Below are positions 1-7,250 of a stretch of 19,456 nt of DNA, piece by piece. The position numbers and the translations under genes were made by a program. Source of the DNA: Methylococcaceae bacterium (GTDB lineage Bacteria > Pseudomonadota > Gammaproteobacteria > Methylococcales > Methylomonadaceae); NCBI GenBank assembly GCA_021647145.1, contig JAKIVF010000066.1, positions 1 to 19,456 of the forward strand, read 5' to 3'. Each line of letters starts with the position of its first letter. Position 1 is the stretch's first letter. The notes beneath the pieces are model-generated. The model did no database searches and had not been told where the DNA came from. It worked only from the letters and a program-made list of their open reading frames with translations.

Positions 1-1
1 G

Positions 2-115
2 AATTTGATGCGGTGGAGTAAAAAAGGACTAACGAATTTTCAAGCTAGCATTGAAAAATTTATTGATTCACCTGATGCTTTAGTTTCTATGTTAAAGAAA
101 GTGAATTTTTTATGA
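2..115 (+). CDS. C-terminal end of an unidentified protein (partial)
   Basis: The frame starting at base 2 is open from the window edge to TGA at 113-115, giving the last 37 residues of a protein that begins outside the window. The fragment is rich in Lys, Phe and Leu and ends in KKVNFL. I see no motif and do not recognise the family. The other two forward frames close early (frame 1 stops at 19-21), which supports this frame. Function unknown. Confidence 0.45.
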   Translation, partial: NLMRWSKKGLTNFQASIEKFIDSPDALVSMLKKVNFL

Positions 116-174
116 GAAAGTTGTGGGTCATTAGTATAGTCTGAAATTATTAGGGCATATTCTTTATAAGCTTG

Positions 175-180
175 TATAAT
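175..180 (+). promoter_or_regulatory. Candidate -10 box (TATAAT) upstream of the gene at 242
   Basis: A perfect TATAAT, preceded directly by TTG, lies about 60 bases upstream of the ATG at 242. No good -35 is visible at 16-18 bases. A small inverted repeat (ATTCCC 202-207 / GGGAAT 215-220) lies in the presumed leader, just upstream of the start codon. Inference from consensus only. Confidence 0.35.
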
Positions 181-241
181 GAGAAAAATGTGTTTATTAC
201 AATTCCCTTAACTGGGGAATAACAATAATAATGAGTGTAAT

Positions 242-880
242 ATGCGTGAATTAAAATCAGAATTAGTTAATGCCGAGGAGCAACGAGACGTAGTAATTCT
301 GCAAAATATTCCACAACACCAAGGTTTGGTTAAGGCGAACAGGTTTTTATTATTGTTGGCATCTTCATTGATGGTGATTGTTTTTATTTTGGGTTTTTTG
401 TTAATACCCACAGATAATATGTTAGATAAATATATGTCTAGCAAAAAAATGGAAGCTTCGGCTGTATATACCATTGAAAACCCAGTTTTATCTGCAGAAA
501 TTAAAGCTTTGAAAAGTCAGTTTGTTGGTTTGATAAGTGGTTCTATAGAAAGTAAGTTGAGGATACTGGAAGAAAGCATACGTAAAGGTAGTATTGTTGC
601 TTCGTTAGATACTGTGGAGGGCTTAAGGGCTGATGTTAAGGTGTTACAGGCTTATTCTGAACCGCTTCCAACTCTAGCTGCTGAAAAAAGAAATATAAAA
701 AATCAGGGGAATGCGGAAATATTAAAAGAAGTTTCGCAATTAAAAACTTTGATTTATCTTACTTTAACTTCGTGTGGGTTAATGATTGCAGCGATATGTG
801 GTTTTTGGGTTAGAAGGCACTTTAGACTTGGTCAGCAGCCTGCGCCATCGGTGAAATTTGGGTTGGTAAAAAAGGATTGA
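242..880 (+). CDS. Two-TM coiled-coil membrane protein, unknown function
   Basis: The 212-residue protein has a short charged N-terminus, a strong hydrophobic segment at about residues 34-56, a long Lys/Glu/Leu-rich stretch (about 75-165) that looks helical and possibly coiled coil, and a second hydrophobic segment at about 168-189. The tail is basic (RRHFRLG). This layout suggests both ends in the cytoplasm and a roughly 110-residue periplasmic helical domain. I do not recognise a family and see no catalytic motif. An upstream ATG at 231 is out of frame and closes after seven codons, so 242 is the likely start, although its ribosome binding site is weak. The gene is closed by the terminator at 903-930 and looks monocistronic. 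It resembles in outline, but not in motif, membrane-anchored chemotaxis or secretion accessory proteins. Confidence 0.75.
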   Translation: MRELKSELVNAEEQRDVVILQNIPQHQGLVKANRFLLLLASSLMVIVFILGFLLIPTDNMLDKYMSSKKMEASAVYTIENPVLSAEIKALKSQFVGLISGSIESKLRILEESIRKGSIVASLDTVEGLRADVKVLQAYSEPLPTLAAEKRNIKNQGNAEILKEVSQLKTLIYLTLTSCGLMIAAICGFWVRRHFRLGQQPAPSVKFGLVKKD

Positions 881-902
881 ATCAAAGAAAAATGAAGGCA
901 TA

Positions 903-930
903 AAAAAACCGCTTTTAAAAGCGGTTTTTT
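903..930. terminator. Bidirectional Rho-independent terminator
   Basis: An A-run, the perfect stem CCGCTTTT/AAAAGCGG (909-924) and a T-run form a symmetrical hairpin. It lies between the plus-strand gene ending at 880 and the minus-strand cytochrome gene ending at 970, so it can serve both. Confidence 0.9.
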
Positions 931-969
931 TGTCAAATTTACTAAAAGAAAAATAAGTTATATATAACT

Positions 970-1305
970 TTATTTGCTTAAGAATTTGTAAACAGCATCA
1001 ATTGCCTGGTCTTCAGAATAGCCAGCTTTCTTGACTGGACCAACTGCCATAATAGCTGCCGTTGCTTTTGGCATACCATTTTTACCATTTTTTAAGGTCT
1101 CAGAGAAACTTGCTTTATCAAGTTCTCCAGCTTTGATTAAGGCTGCTAGTTGTGGGTTAGAAGCAATGTCATGACATGCTCCACAACCACGACCGAAAGC
1201 ACGATCATAGATTTTTTGTCCTATTTTTGTTTCTTCGTCAGCTAATGCTTGCCCACTTAAACCGATTAAAGCAATACCTGCTAATGCACCTAGTATATTT
1301 TTCAT
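970..1305 (-). CDS. Periplasmic class I cytochrome c
   Basis: A 111-residue protein with a Sec signal peptide (residues 1-22, cleavage predicted after ALA before DEE) and one haem c site, CGACH at residues 41-45. Met78 in the segment NGMPKA is the probable distal axial ligand, and the C-terminal helix (about 97-110) is typical of small class I cytochromes c. The mature size is about 89 residues. It should act as a soluble electron carrier in the periplasm; the partner enzyme cannot be told from this window. The start is supported by a purine-rich Shine-Dalgarno (GAGAGGAAG on the minus strand) just upstream. It stands alone, with its own candidate promoter and a shared terminator on the 3' side. 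Family assignment is firm; a role in methane, sulfur or general respiration would be guesswork. Confidence 0.9.
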   Translation of the reverse strand: MKNILGALAGIALIGLSGQALADEETKIGQKIYDRAFGRGCGACHDIASNPQLAALIKAGELDKASFSETLKNGKNGMPKATAAIMAVGPVKKAGYSEDQAIDAVYKFLSK

Positions 1306-1329
1306 ACTTCCTCTCTCACTGTGATTAAA

Positions 1330-1363
1330 ATATTACTAACTTCAAAGAGTCGTAAAAGTTAGT
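1330..1363 (-). promoter_or_regulatory. Candidate promoter with inverted repeat upstream of the cytochrome c gene
   Basis: On the minus strand TTTTAC (1352-1357) and TAATAT (1330-1335) are separated by 16 bases, giving a plausible -35/-10 pair about 25 bases upstream of the ATG. A perfect 8-bp inverted repeat, ACTAACTT (1335-1342) and AAGTTAGT (1356-1363), overlaps it, with arm centres 21 bp apart (two helical turns). This spacing suits a dimeric regulator. Inferred from sequence alone. Confidence 0.35.
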
Positions 1364-1458
1364 TCAAATAAATAATAAACCCTGAAAGCATATTATATTT
1401 TAAAGTAAATTTCAATCTAAATTTATAAATAAGTCGAGTGATATAAACTTCTTAATTC

Positions 1459-1481
1459 GTATCATTTGAATTGAATGATAC
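1459..1481 (-). terminator. Hairpin just downstream of the WD40 gene
   Basis: A perfect 8-bp stem, GTATCATT / AATGATAC, with a 7-base loop starts within a few bases of the WD40 stop codon (1487-1489). It lacks a clear U-tract on the minus strand, so it may be only a weak terminator or a 3'-end stabiliser. Confidence 0.35.
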
Positions 1482-1486
1482 CTAAA

Positions 1487-2446
1487 TTAAGGTTTGATTC
1501 GCCATTTTTGTAAAAATCCATTTGTTGCAATGCTTGAAAACTTCTTGTTGTTATCATTAAAGTCTAAAGATAGAATTGTTGCCGCAGTTGGTCTCCAACT
1601 TTCTTCTTTTTTGGGTCGCCAGTATTGTTTTTGTGTGCCTGACCTAACTTTCCAAAGTTCAATGCGCTGGCTAGTGTGACCAAGGAGCAAAAATTTATCA
1701 TTGTTTGAAAATTCAGCCGTAGAATAAGTGACTAGTTTAGGACCAATTTTTTTATGTAGTTTTCCATTTGAAATTTTCCACAATTGACTTTGGCTTAATG
1801 CTCCATTGGTAAAAACATATCTATTATCATGACTAATGGCTATGGTTGAAAGTTTATTTTGATGTTTCCAAGTATATTTGTTTTTACCGGTTGATAAATC
1901 CCAAAGCTTTACAGTTTGGTCGTCTGACCCAGTTACTGCATATTTACCGTTAAGAGATATGTCAGTGGTAGAGACTCTGTCATCGTGTTCTAAAGCATAT
2001 TGAGTTTTGCCTGATTGTAGATATAAGTAGATAGCCTTATCTGATAAGCCAATTAATGCAAATTGGCCGTCAGGAGAAATTTTAACACTGTGAATGTCAG
2101 GTAAGCTCCATACGGATAATAAGGTGCCACTCTCTATTTTCCACCAAGCAATAGAGTTTTTTTCAGCGGTAATCGCAAACTTTTCGTTGGGTGAAATATC
2201 TGTAGAAATAATACCGCTTTCATTTTCAGTGTGTTTCCATTTATGAAGAAGTGATGGCTTGCCTTTCGTTTTCCATAATTCACCATAACCCTCCATCGTG
2301 CCTAATAGGGCATAATTATCTGATAGGGTTGCAGAAAACACACCATTTTTTGCTAATAAAATTGTTTTCTTTGGTGAGAGGGGTTGATCACATGCAACTA
2401 AAATAGTTGTTAGGACAATAAGAAGTAGCTTTAGTATTTTAAGCAT
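1487..2446 (-). CDS. WD40-repeat (beta-propeller) lipoprotein
   Basis: A 319-residue protein with a lipoprotein signal peptide: basic start, hydrophobic run, lipobox LVAC with the lipidated Cys at residue 19. The rest is a beta-propeller. I count about seven repeats ending in W-x-[IVL]/LW-type motifs, near residues 57, 101, 141, 181, 222, 264 and 315; the best is DDQTVKLWDLSTGK at about 175-188. Such propellers are binding scaffolds, and no enzymatic residues are evident. Asp at lipoprotein position +2 (CDQ) would, by the enterobacterial rule, favour inner-membrane retention; that rule may not hold here. It lies 21 bases downstream of cysG on the same strand, so co-transcription is likely. 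A functional link to siroheme synthesis is not established. Confidence 0.85.
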   Translation of the reverse strand: MLKILKLLLIVLTTILVACDQPLSPKKTILLAKNGVFSATLSDNYALLGTMEGYGELWKTKGKPSLLHKWKHTENESGIISTDISPNEKFAITAEKNSIAWWKIESGTLLSVWSLPDIHSVKISPDGQFALIGLSDKAIYLYLQSGKTQYALEHDDRVSTTDISLNGKYAVTGSDDQTVKLWDLSTGKNKYTWKHQNKLSTIAISHDNRYVFTNGALSQSQLWKISNGKLHKKIGPKLVTYSTAEFSNNDKFLLLGHTSQRIELWKVRSGTQKQYWRPKKEESWRPTAATILSLDFNDNNKKFSSIATNGFLQKWRIKP

Positions 2447-2467
2447 ATGATTATAAAGTATAATTGA

Positions 2468-3859
2468 TTATGTTTGTTCTACTTTAAACCAGTTTAATTT
2501 ATCATGTAAAGTAACTACTGAACCAACAATAATCAATGTGGGTGCTTTTATATTTTTAGCAGAAGCAAGTTGGGGTAAAGTTTCTAGAGTTCCAGTGACT
2601 ACCCGCTGGTTAGCCGTTGTACCCTGTTGAATAATTGCAATTGGATGATTGCTGGAGCAACCGTTATCTATAAGGGATTGGCAGATTTCTCCCAGGCTAG
2701 AAAGCCCCATATAAAAAACAACGGTTTGGTTTTGAGCAGTTAATTGCTTCCAATTTAAATTAATTGTACCGTCTTTAAGATGTCCCGTTACAAAGATACA
2801 GGATTGGGCATGGTCTCTATGAGTTAATGGTATGCCTGCATAAGTTGCACAACCAGAAGCAGCAGTAATTCCTGGTACCACTTGAAAACTGATATTTTGC
2901 TCTAACAGAGTTTCAATTTCTTCTCCTCCCCGTCCAAAAATAAAAGGATCTCCACCCTTTAATCGGACAACACGTTTACCTTTTTTTGCTAGAGAAGCCA
3001 ATAATTTATTGATTGAGTCTTGTGGAACAGTATGATTTTGTTTTTGTTTTCCAACATATATTTTTTCTGAATCTCTGCGTGTTAAATCGAGTATTTCGGG
3101 GGATACAAGACGATCATAAACGACTACATCTGCTTGCTGCATAAGTCTCAATGCCCTGAATGTAAGCAAGTCAGGATCACCAGGACCTGCTCCCACTAGA
3201 TAAACCTCTCCAGTATCATCATTGTCCTCTGAATTCGATATTAGTTTTTTAAGCTGCCTTTCTGCTTCTTGTTGTCGACCTGAAAAAATAAGTTCTGATA
3301 TTTTTCCCTGTAATGCTGATTCCCATAAAATTCTCCGTTGAGCGGGTTGTTTTATTTGTTTTTTTACTGTATTTCTAAATTTCTCTGCAAAGAGTGCAAG
3401 CTGACCATAAGCAGGAGGAATGATGCTTTCAATTTTAGCGCGTAATAAACGGGCTAAAACTGGTGATGCTCCTCCTGATGAAACGGCTGCAATGAGTGGA
3501 GAGCGGTCAATAATTGCAGGGAAGATAAAACTGCAAAGTTCTGGGTTATCTACAACATTGATAAGGATGTTGAGTTGAGTCGCAGATTGTGAAACTAGCT
3601 GGTTTGTTGTTGAGTTATTTGTTGCAGATACAATTAAGCTAAAACCTTTTGCATCAGATGCTTCAAATTCTTTTACTTTTATTATTAGTTCGTGCGATTT
3701 TTGCAAGTGGGTAATCGTTGGGCTAATATCTTTAGCAATCACTGTAATAACAGCACCTGCCCTTAATAATAGCTCAATTTTACGGGTTGCAATTGTTCCG
3801 GCTCCCACAACTAAGCAGTTTTGTTTTTTTAATTTTAAAAAAAGTGGAAAATAATCCAT
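2468..3859 (-). CDS. cysG: Siroheme synthase (trifunctional CysG)
   Basis: The 463-residue protein has the full CysG architecture and is close to the 457 residues of the enterobacterial enzyme. The N-terminal half (about 1-210) is the precorrin-2 dehydrogenase/ferrochelatase: NAD-binding GAGTIATRK at 19-27, Asp104 in VVDNPEL as the catalytic acid, and Ser128 in SSGGASPVLARLLR. The C-terminal half (about 216-463) is the uroporphyrinogen-III methyltransferase: VGAGPGDPDLLT at 222-233, Asp249, Lys271, the LKGGDPFIFGRGGEE SAM-binding loop at 300-314, and Met384. It makes siroheme, the cofactor of sulfite and nitrite reductases, in the cytoplasm. A WD40 lipoprotein gene follows 21 bases downstream and tusA diverges from its promoter. 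All key residues are intact. Confidence 0.97.
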   Translation of the reverse strand: MDYFPLFLKLKKQNCLVVGAGTIATRKIELLLRAGAVITVIAKDISPTITHLQKSHELIIKVKEFEASDAKGFSLIVSATNNSTTNQLVSQSATQLNILINVVDNPELCSFIFPAIIDRSPLIAAVSSGGASPVLARLLRAKIESIIPPAYGQLALFAEKFRNTVKKQIKQPAQRRILWESALQGKISELIFSGRQQEAERQLKKLISNSEDNDDTGEVYLVGAGPGDPDLLTFRALRLMQQADVVVYDRLVSPEILDLTRRDSEKIYVGKQKQNHTVPQDSINKLLASLAKKGKRVVRLKGGDPFIFGRGGEEIETLLEQNISFQVVPGITAASGCATYAGIPLTHRDHAQSCIFVTGHLKDGTINLNWKQLTAQNQTVVFYMGLSSLGEICQSLIDNGCSSNHPIAIIQQGTTANQRVVTGTLETLPQLASAKNIKAPTLIIVGSVVTLHDKLNWFKVEQT

Positions 3860-3895
3860 TGTTAACTTTGATTTTAGAATTCTTTTGAGAGTGAT

Positions 3896-3901
3896 ATTAT
3901 A
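3896..3901 (-). promoter_or_regulatory. Candidate -10 box of cysG
   Basis: The minus strand reads TATAAT here, about 37 bases upstream of the cysG start and inside the 76-base cysG/tusA divergent gap. The matching -35 (TCTAAA at 3919-3924, 17-base spacer) is poor. Promoters for the two genes must overlap or lie back to back. Confidence 0.35.
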
Positions 3902-3935
3902 AGGCAGTGTTAATAAGATTTAGAAAACAAAAATT

Positions 3936-4175
3936 ATGATTGAAGTTGATTTAGAAGTTGATGCCAGTGGCTTAAATTGTCCTTTACCTTTATTGCGCCT
4001 AAAAAAAGGTTTGATGGAGATAAAGGGTGGGGCGATAGTTAAAATTATAGCTACAGATCCAGCTGCTCATTTAGATATTGGCGTTTATATTGAACAAACT
4101 GGGCACACGATAATAGAGTTTCTAAAAGACCAAAGGACACAGGTTTTTTATATTAAGAAGAAGGACGCTGTTTAG
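3936..4175 (+). CDS. tusA: TusA/SirA-family sulfur carrier protein
   Basis: A 79-residue protein with the family signature DASGLNCPLPLLRLKKGL: Cys15 in the CPLP motif accepts sulfur as a persulfide. The remainder matches the two-layer alpha/beta TusA fold, with the conserved DPAAHLDI segment at about residues 41-48. It acts as a cytoplasmic sulfur relay, either to tRNA 2-thiolation (TusA proper) or to sulfur oxidation and molybdenum-cofactor routes in paralogues. The gene diverges from cysG, another sulfur-metabolism gene, and does not lie beside dsr or rhodanese genes here, so the exact pathway is open. Confidence 0.88.
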   Translation: MIEVDLEVDASGLNCPLPLLRLKKGLMEIKGGAIVKIIATDPAAHLDIGVYIEQTGHTIIEFLKDQRTQVFYIKKKDAV

Positions 4176-4309
4176 AGTCTGCTTAACATCTACTGTAGCA
4201 CTACCCATATTCTTGAGTGGTTTCGAAAGCCTCTTTTTCTGCCGTGTAAACTCGGTAATAGCTTTTGTATTACCCTGTCTACAGCCACTCATGGCTTAAT
4301 TGTTGATAA

Positions 4310-4795
4310 TTATGCATGTTTCATAAGGCGTTCTTTATCACGTTGCCAATCCTTGTCTTTTGATGCTGATCGTTTGTCATGTAATTTTTTACCTTTTGCT
4401 AAACCTATTTTTAATTTTGCTCGGCCTCTTATCCAATACATTGATAAAGGAATAATGGTATACCCTTTACGCTCAACACCACCAATTAATTTACTTAGTT
4501 CATAGTCATGGAGCAGTAATTTTTTTTTTCGGATAGTATCAGGGACTATGTGAGTAGATGCTGACAATAATGGAGAGATATGGGCACTTAAAAGCCAGGC
4601 TTCACCTTTATGAATACTGATATGACTCTCTTTTAGCTGGATTCGGCCCTCTCGTAAACTTTTAACTTCCCACCCTTCTAAGACCAAACCTGCTTCAAAT
4701 TGCTCTTCAATAAAAAACTCATGACTTGCCTGTCTATTTACGGCAATCGTATTATCTGTTTGTTTGTTCTTTTTTTTAGATTTTTTACTAGCCAT
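4310..4795 (-). CDS. smpB: SsrA (tmRNA)-binding protein SmpB
   Basis: The 161-residue protein is an SmpB of usual length. A Lys-rich N-terminus is followed by the OB-fold core with NRQASHEFFIEEQFEAGLVL and GWEVKSLREGRIQLKES (about 19-58), the GYTIIPLSMYW strand (111-121) and the basic tail KGKKLHDKR...DWQRDKERLM, which becomes helical in the ribosome. It delivers tmRNA to stalled ribosomes in trans-translation. No tmRNA gene is visible in the window. No clear Shine-Dalgarno precedes the ATG. The 240-base gap to the NSS transporter (4796-5035) contains the divergent promoters and a 9-bp direct repeat TAACTAAAA at 4926 and 4952. Confidence 0.96.
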   Translation of the reverse strand: MASKKSKKKNKQTDNTIAVNRQASHEFFIEEQFEAGLVLEGWEVKSLREGRIQLKESHISIHKGEAWLLSAHISPLLSASTHIVPDTIRKKKLLLHDYELSKLIGGVERKGYTIIPLSMYWIRGRAKLKIGLAKGKKLHDKRSASKDKDWQRDKERLMKHA

Positions 4796-5035
4796 AACGA
4801 TGAAAATTATTTTTAAACTGACGAAATAGAATTATTCTGGTATTTTACTCTATATTGGTAAAGGGGTGGATGTTGATTTTATAACAAGTCGTATTTTGTT
4901 TAAAAAAGCATATATAACTATTAAGTAACTAAAATTTAGCGTTTTAGTGATTAACTAAAAGACATCTGTAACCAGCCTGCGGGAATATAAATTCGTCGCT
5001 AATGAACGTAATTATTTGGAGCACTAGACAGAACA

Positions 5036-6391
5036 ATGGCAAACAAAAAATCAATACACGGAGAATGGTCATCTCGATTCGCTTATATTCTTGCTGCAAC
5101 GGGGTCAGCAGTGGGCTTAGGAAATATCTGGAAATTTCCCTATATTACTGGTGAAAATGGAGGGGGAGCCTTTGTTATCGTCTATTTGGCCTGTATTGTT
5201 GCCATAGGGATTCCTATTATGATCGCAGAGAGTATGATGGGAAGGCGAGGACGACAAAGCCCAATTAATACCCTGGAAACGCTATCAACAGAAGCAAATG
5301 CAAATAAAAATTGGCATTACCTTGGCTGGATGGGAGTTTCTGCCGGCGTTTTGATTTTATCGTATTACAGTGTTATTGCAGGCTGGGCAAGCGCTTATGT
5401 ATTTAAAGCAATTTTTGGTGGGTTTTCATCCGATGCCATAGTAGTAAAAGCAACTTTTGATGATTTACTGGCCAGTCCCATCCAGTTAGTTTTTTGGCAT
5501 ACAGCTTTTATGGTTGCCACTATGAGTGTTGTTATGCGTGGTGTTAATGGTGGACTAGAGAAAGCGGTGCGTTTTTTTATGCCAGTATTATTTGCATTGT
5601 TAGTCCTCTTGGTCGGTTATGCCATGACCACAGGAGAAGCTTATTTTAAAGGCGTACGGTTTCTTTTTAGTCCGGATTTTAGCGAAATTGATAGTGATGC
5701 AGTCTTAACCGCTATGGGGCATGCTTTTTTTACTTTAGGGTTAGGGATGGGGGCAATTATGGTTTATGGGTCATATTTACCAAAGAATGTTTCTATTGCT
5801 AAAACCAGTTTGTATATTGCAGGAGCAGATACAGTGGTAGCATTGTTAGCAGGTATTGCTATTTTTCCACTTGTGTTTGCTAATGGACTAGAACCCAGTG
5901 CGGGTCCAGGGTTAATTTTTCAATCGCTACCTATAGCATTTGGAAATATGACGGGAGGTTGGTTATTTGGTATCTTGTTTTTTGTATTATTGGTTTTTGC
6001 CGCTTTAACCTCAGCTATTTCATTGATTGAACCCCTTGTTGCATGGCTTGTAGAAAATAAAGGTTTTACCCGTACTAAAGCTAGTATTGTAAGCGGTCTG
6101 TGTACCTGGACTTTGGGAGTAAGCGTTGCATTATCATTTAATGTTTGGTCAGGATTTAAAATTTTTGATAAAACAATTTTTGATTTGCTGGATTATTTAA
6201 CTGCAAATCTAATGCTGCCTATTGGCGGTCTTTGTATCGCAATATTTTCTGGGTGGATAATGCACAAGAAACATGTAAGTGCTGAATTAGACCTTCCTGG
6301 TTTTCAATTTAAGGTCTGGGGTATTCTTATTAGGTACATTGCACCTGGGGCTGTGTTTTTAGTCCTTTTAGATGTGATAGGCGTAATTTAA
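5036..6391 (+). CDS. Na+-dependent NSS-family (SNF) transporter
   Basis: A 451-residue inner-membrane protein with about 11 hydrophobic segments, the count usual for bacterial neurotransmitter:sodium symporters. TM1 carries ATGSAVGLGNIWKFPYITGE (residues 21-40), the unwound sodium and substrate site, followed by NGGGAF. The TM6 region has HAFFTLGLGMGAIMVYGSYL, and TM8 has LTSAISLIEP, whose Thr-Ser pair corresponds to the LeuT Na2 ligands. It should import an amino acid or related amine driven by sodium; the substrate cannot be assigned. GGAG at 5018-5021 is a distant ribosome binding site. Its stop codon overlaps the ratA start by one base (TAATG), so translational coupling is likely. Confidence 0.93.
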   Translation: MANKKSIHGEWSSRFAYILAATGSAVGLGNIWKFPYITGENGGGAFVIVYLACIVAIGIPIMIAESMMGRRGRQSPINTLETLSTEANANKNWHYLGWMGVSAGVLILSYYSVIAGWASAYVFKAIFGGFSSDAIVVKATFDDLLASPIQLVFWHTAFMVATMSVVMRGVNGGLEKAVRFFMPVLFALLVLLVGYAMTTGEAYFKGVRFLFSPDFSEIDSDAVLTAMGHAFFTLGLGMGAIMVYGSYLPKNVSIAKTSLYIAGADTVVALLAGIAIFPLVFANGLEPSAGPGLIFQSLPIAFGNMTGGWLFGILFFVLLVFAALTSAISLIEPLVAWLVENKGFTRTKASIVSGLCTWTLGVSVALSFNVWSGFKIFDKTIFDLLDYLTANLMLPIGGLCIAIFSGWIMHKKHVSAELDLPGFQFKVWGILIRYIAPGAVFLVLLDVIGVI

Positions 6392-6822
6392 TGACTCAAG
6401 TCAAAAAAAGCGCCTTAGTTAAGGTGTCGGCTAAACGGATGTTTGATTTAGTCAAAGATATAGAATCATACCCTGAGTTTTTACCGTGGTGTAGTGGAAG
6501 TAAAATTATTAAACAAGAAGGGGATATTGTTGAAGCTGAATTAAAAATATCTAAAGCTGGTTTTAATAAATCATTTTCAACGAGAAATCGGAGTGTAGGA
6601 AACGAAAAGTTATTTTTGACTTTGTTAGACGGCCCTTTTTCATCACTTGATGGCGTTTGGAATTTTCTTCCTTTACGAGAAGATGCCAGTAAAATTTCAT
6701 TAGATTTAGAATTTGAAATTAATGGTCGATTTGCTGGCCTGGCATTTGGTGTGGTTTTCAATCAAATATGTAATACCATGGTAAGTTCTTTTACTGATCG
6801 TGCCAAGCAGTTGTATAACTAA
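6391..6822 (+). CDS. ratA: RatA-family START/COQ10-like protein
   Basis: A 143-residue protein of the type II toxin RatA / coenzyme Q-binding COQ10 START family. Characteristic stretches are the N-terminal VSAKRMFDLVKDIESYPEFLPWC (about 13-35), the central GPFSSLDGVWNF, and the C-terminal helix ending in MVSSFTDRAKQLY. Despite the name, the conserved role of the family is thought to involve ubiquinone binding or delivery in the inner membrane; the 50S-association 'toxin' activity was described for E. coli RatA. The start overlaps the NSS stop codon by one base, and rnfH follows five bases after its end. The ratA-rnfH pair beside smpB and bamE is a common gammaproteobacterial arrangement. Confidence 0.92.
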   Translation: MTQVKKSALVKVSAKRMFDLVKDIESYPEFLPWCSGSKIIKQEGDIVEAELKISKAGFNKSFSTRNRSVGNEKLFLTLLDGPFSSLDGVWNFLPLREDASKISLDLEFEINGRFAGLAFGVVFNQICNTMVSSFTDRAKQLYN

Positions 6823-6827
6823 GTAGC

Positions 6828-7106
6828 ATGGATATAGAGGTAGCTTTTGCAACGCCTGATAAACAATTATGTATCCCCATTAAGTTGAAAGAAGTTATTT
6901 GTGTACAAGAGGCAATTGATTTATCGGGGATAAAAGATCAATTTTCCGAGATTGACCTGTCCAAAATGAAAGTTGGAATTTTTGGAAAAGTATGTGATTT
7001 AGATAAAATAGTTTCTCAAGGAGACAGAGTGGAGATCTATCGTTCGTTATTATGTCAGCCGATGGATGCAAGACGAAACCGAGCATTAAATAACCAGAAT
7101 AATTAG
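6828..7106 (+). CDS. rnfH: RnfH-family ubiquitin-like protein (RatB)
   Basis: A 92-residue protein of the UPF0125/RnfH family with a beta-grasp fold. Recognisable stretches are the N-terminal strand VAFATPDKQLCIPIKL, the central KVGIFGKV (46-53) and the C-terminal GDRVEIYRSLLCQPMDARR (66-84), which is the family hallmark. Its biochemical role is unclear; it is nearly always next to ratA. It is the last gene of the NSS-ratA-rnfH unit. The following 144 bases contain no convincing U-tracted terminator, only a distant 8-bp inverted repeat (7112-7119 / 7167-7174). Confidence 0.92.
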   Translation: MDIEVAFATPDKQLCIPIKLKEVICVQEAIDLSGIKDQFSEIDLSKMKVGIFGKVCDLDKIVSQGDRVEIYRSLLCQPMDARRNRALNNQNN

Positions 7107-7250
7107 GAGCGTACACGTTCGTTCTCTGGTCATCTCTATCTCAAAATTTTTTTGTAGTCTTTAAAAAACGTGTAAGAAAAAATGAGAATGACTCGCTTGT
7201 ACTAAAGCAGTAAGAATCGCTAAAGCTTTTCTAATTTTTTTGTGCGTTCC

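Noticed and set aside
4125..4292. Minus-strand open frame of about 56 codons downstream of smpB running into tusA antisense
   Set aside because: No ribosome binding site, overlaps tusA coding sequence on the other strand, no recognisable product; probably chance, though its composition is not absurd.
4926..4960. Direct repeat TAACTAAAA and a small hairpin upstream of the NSS gene
   Set aside because: Short, AT-rich and expected by chance in this composition; no promoter alignment supports an operator.
7112..7174. TACACGTT/AACGTGTA repeats between rnfH and bamE as a terminator
   Set aside because: Arms are 47 bases apart without a U-tract; not a credible Rho-independent terminator.
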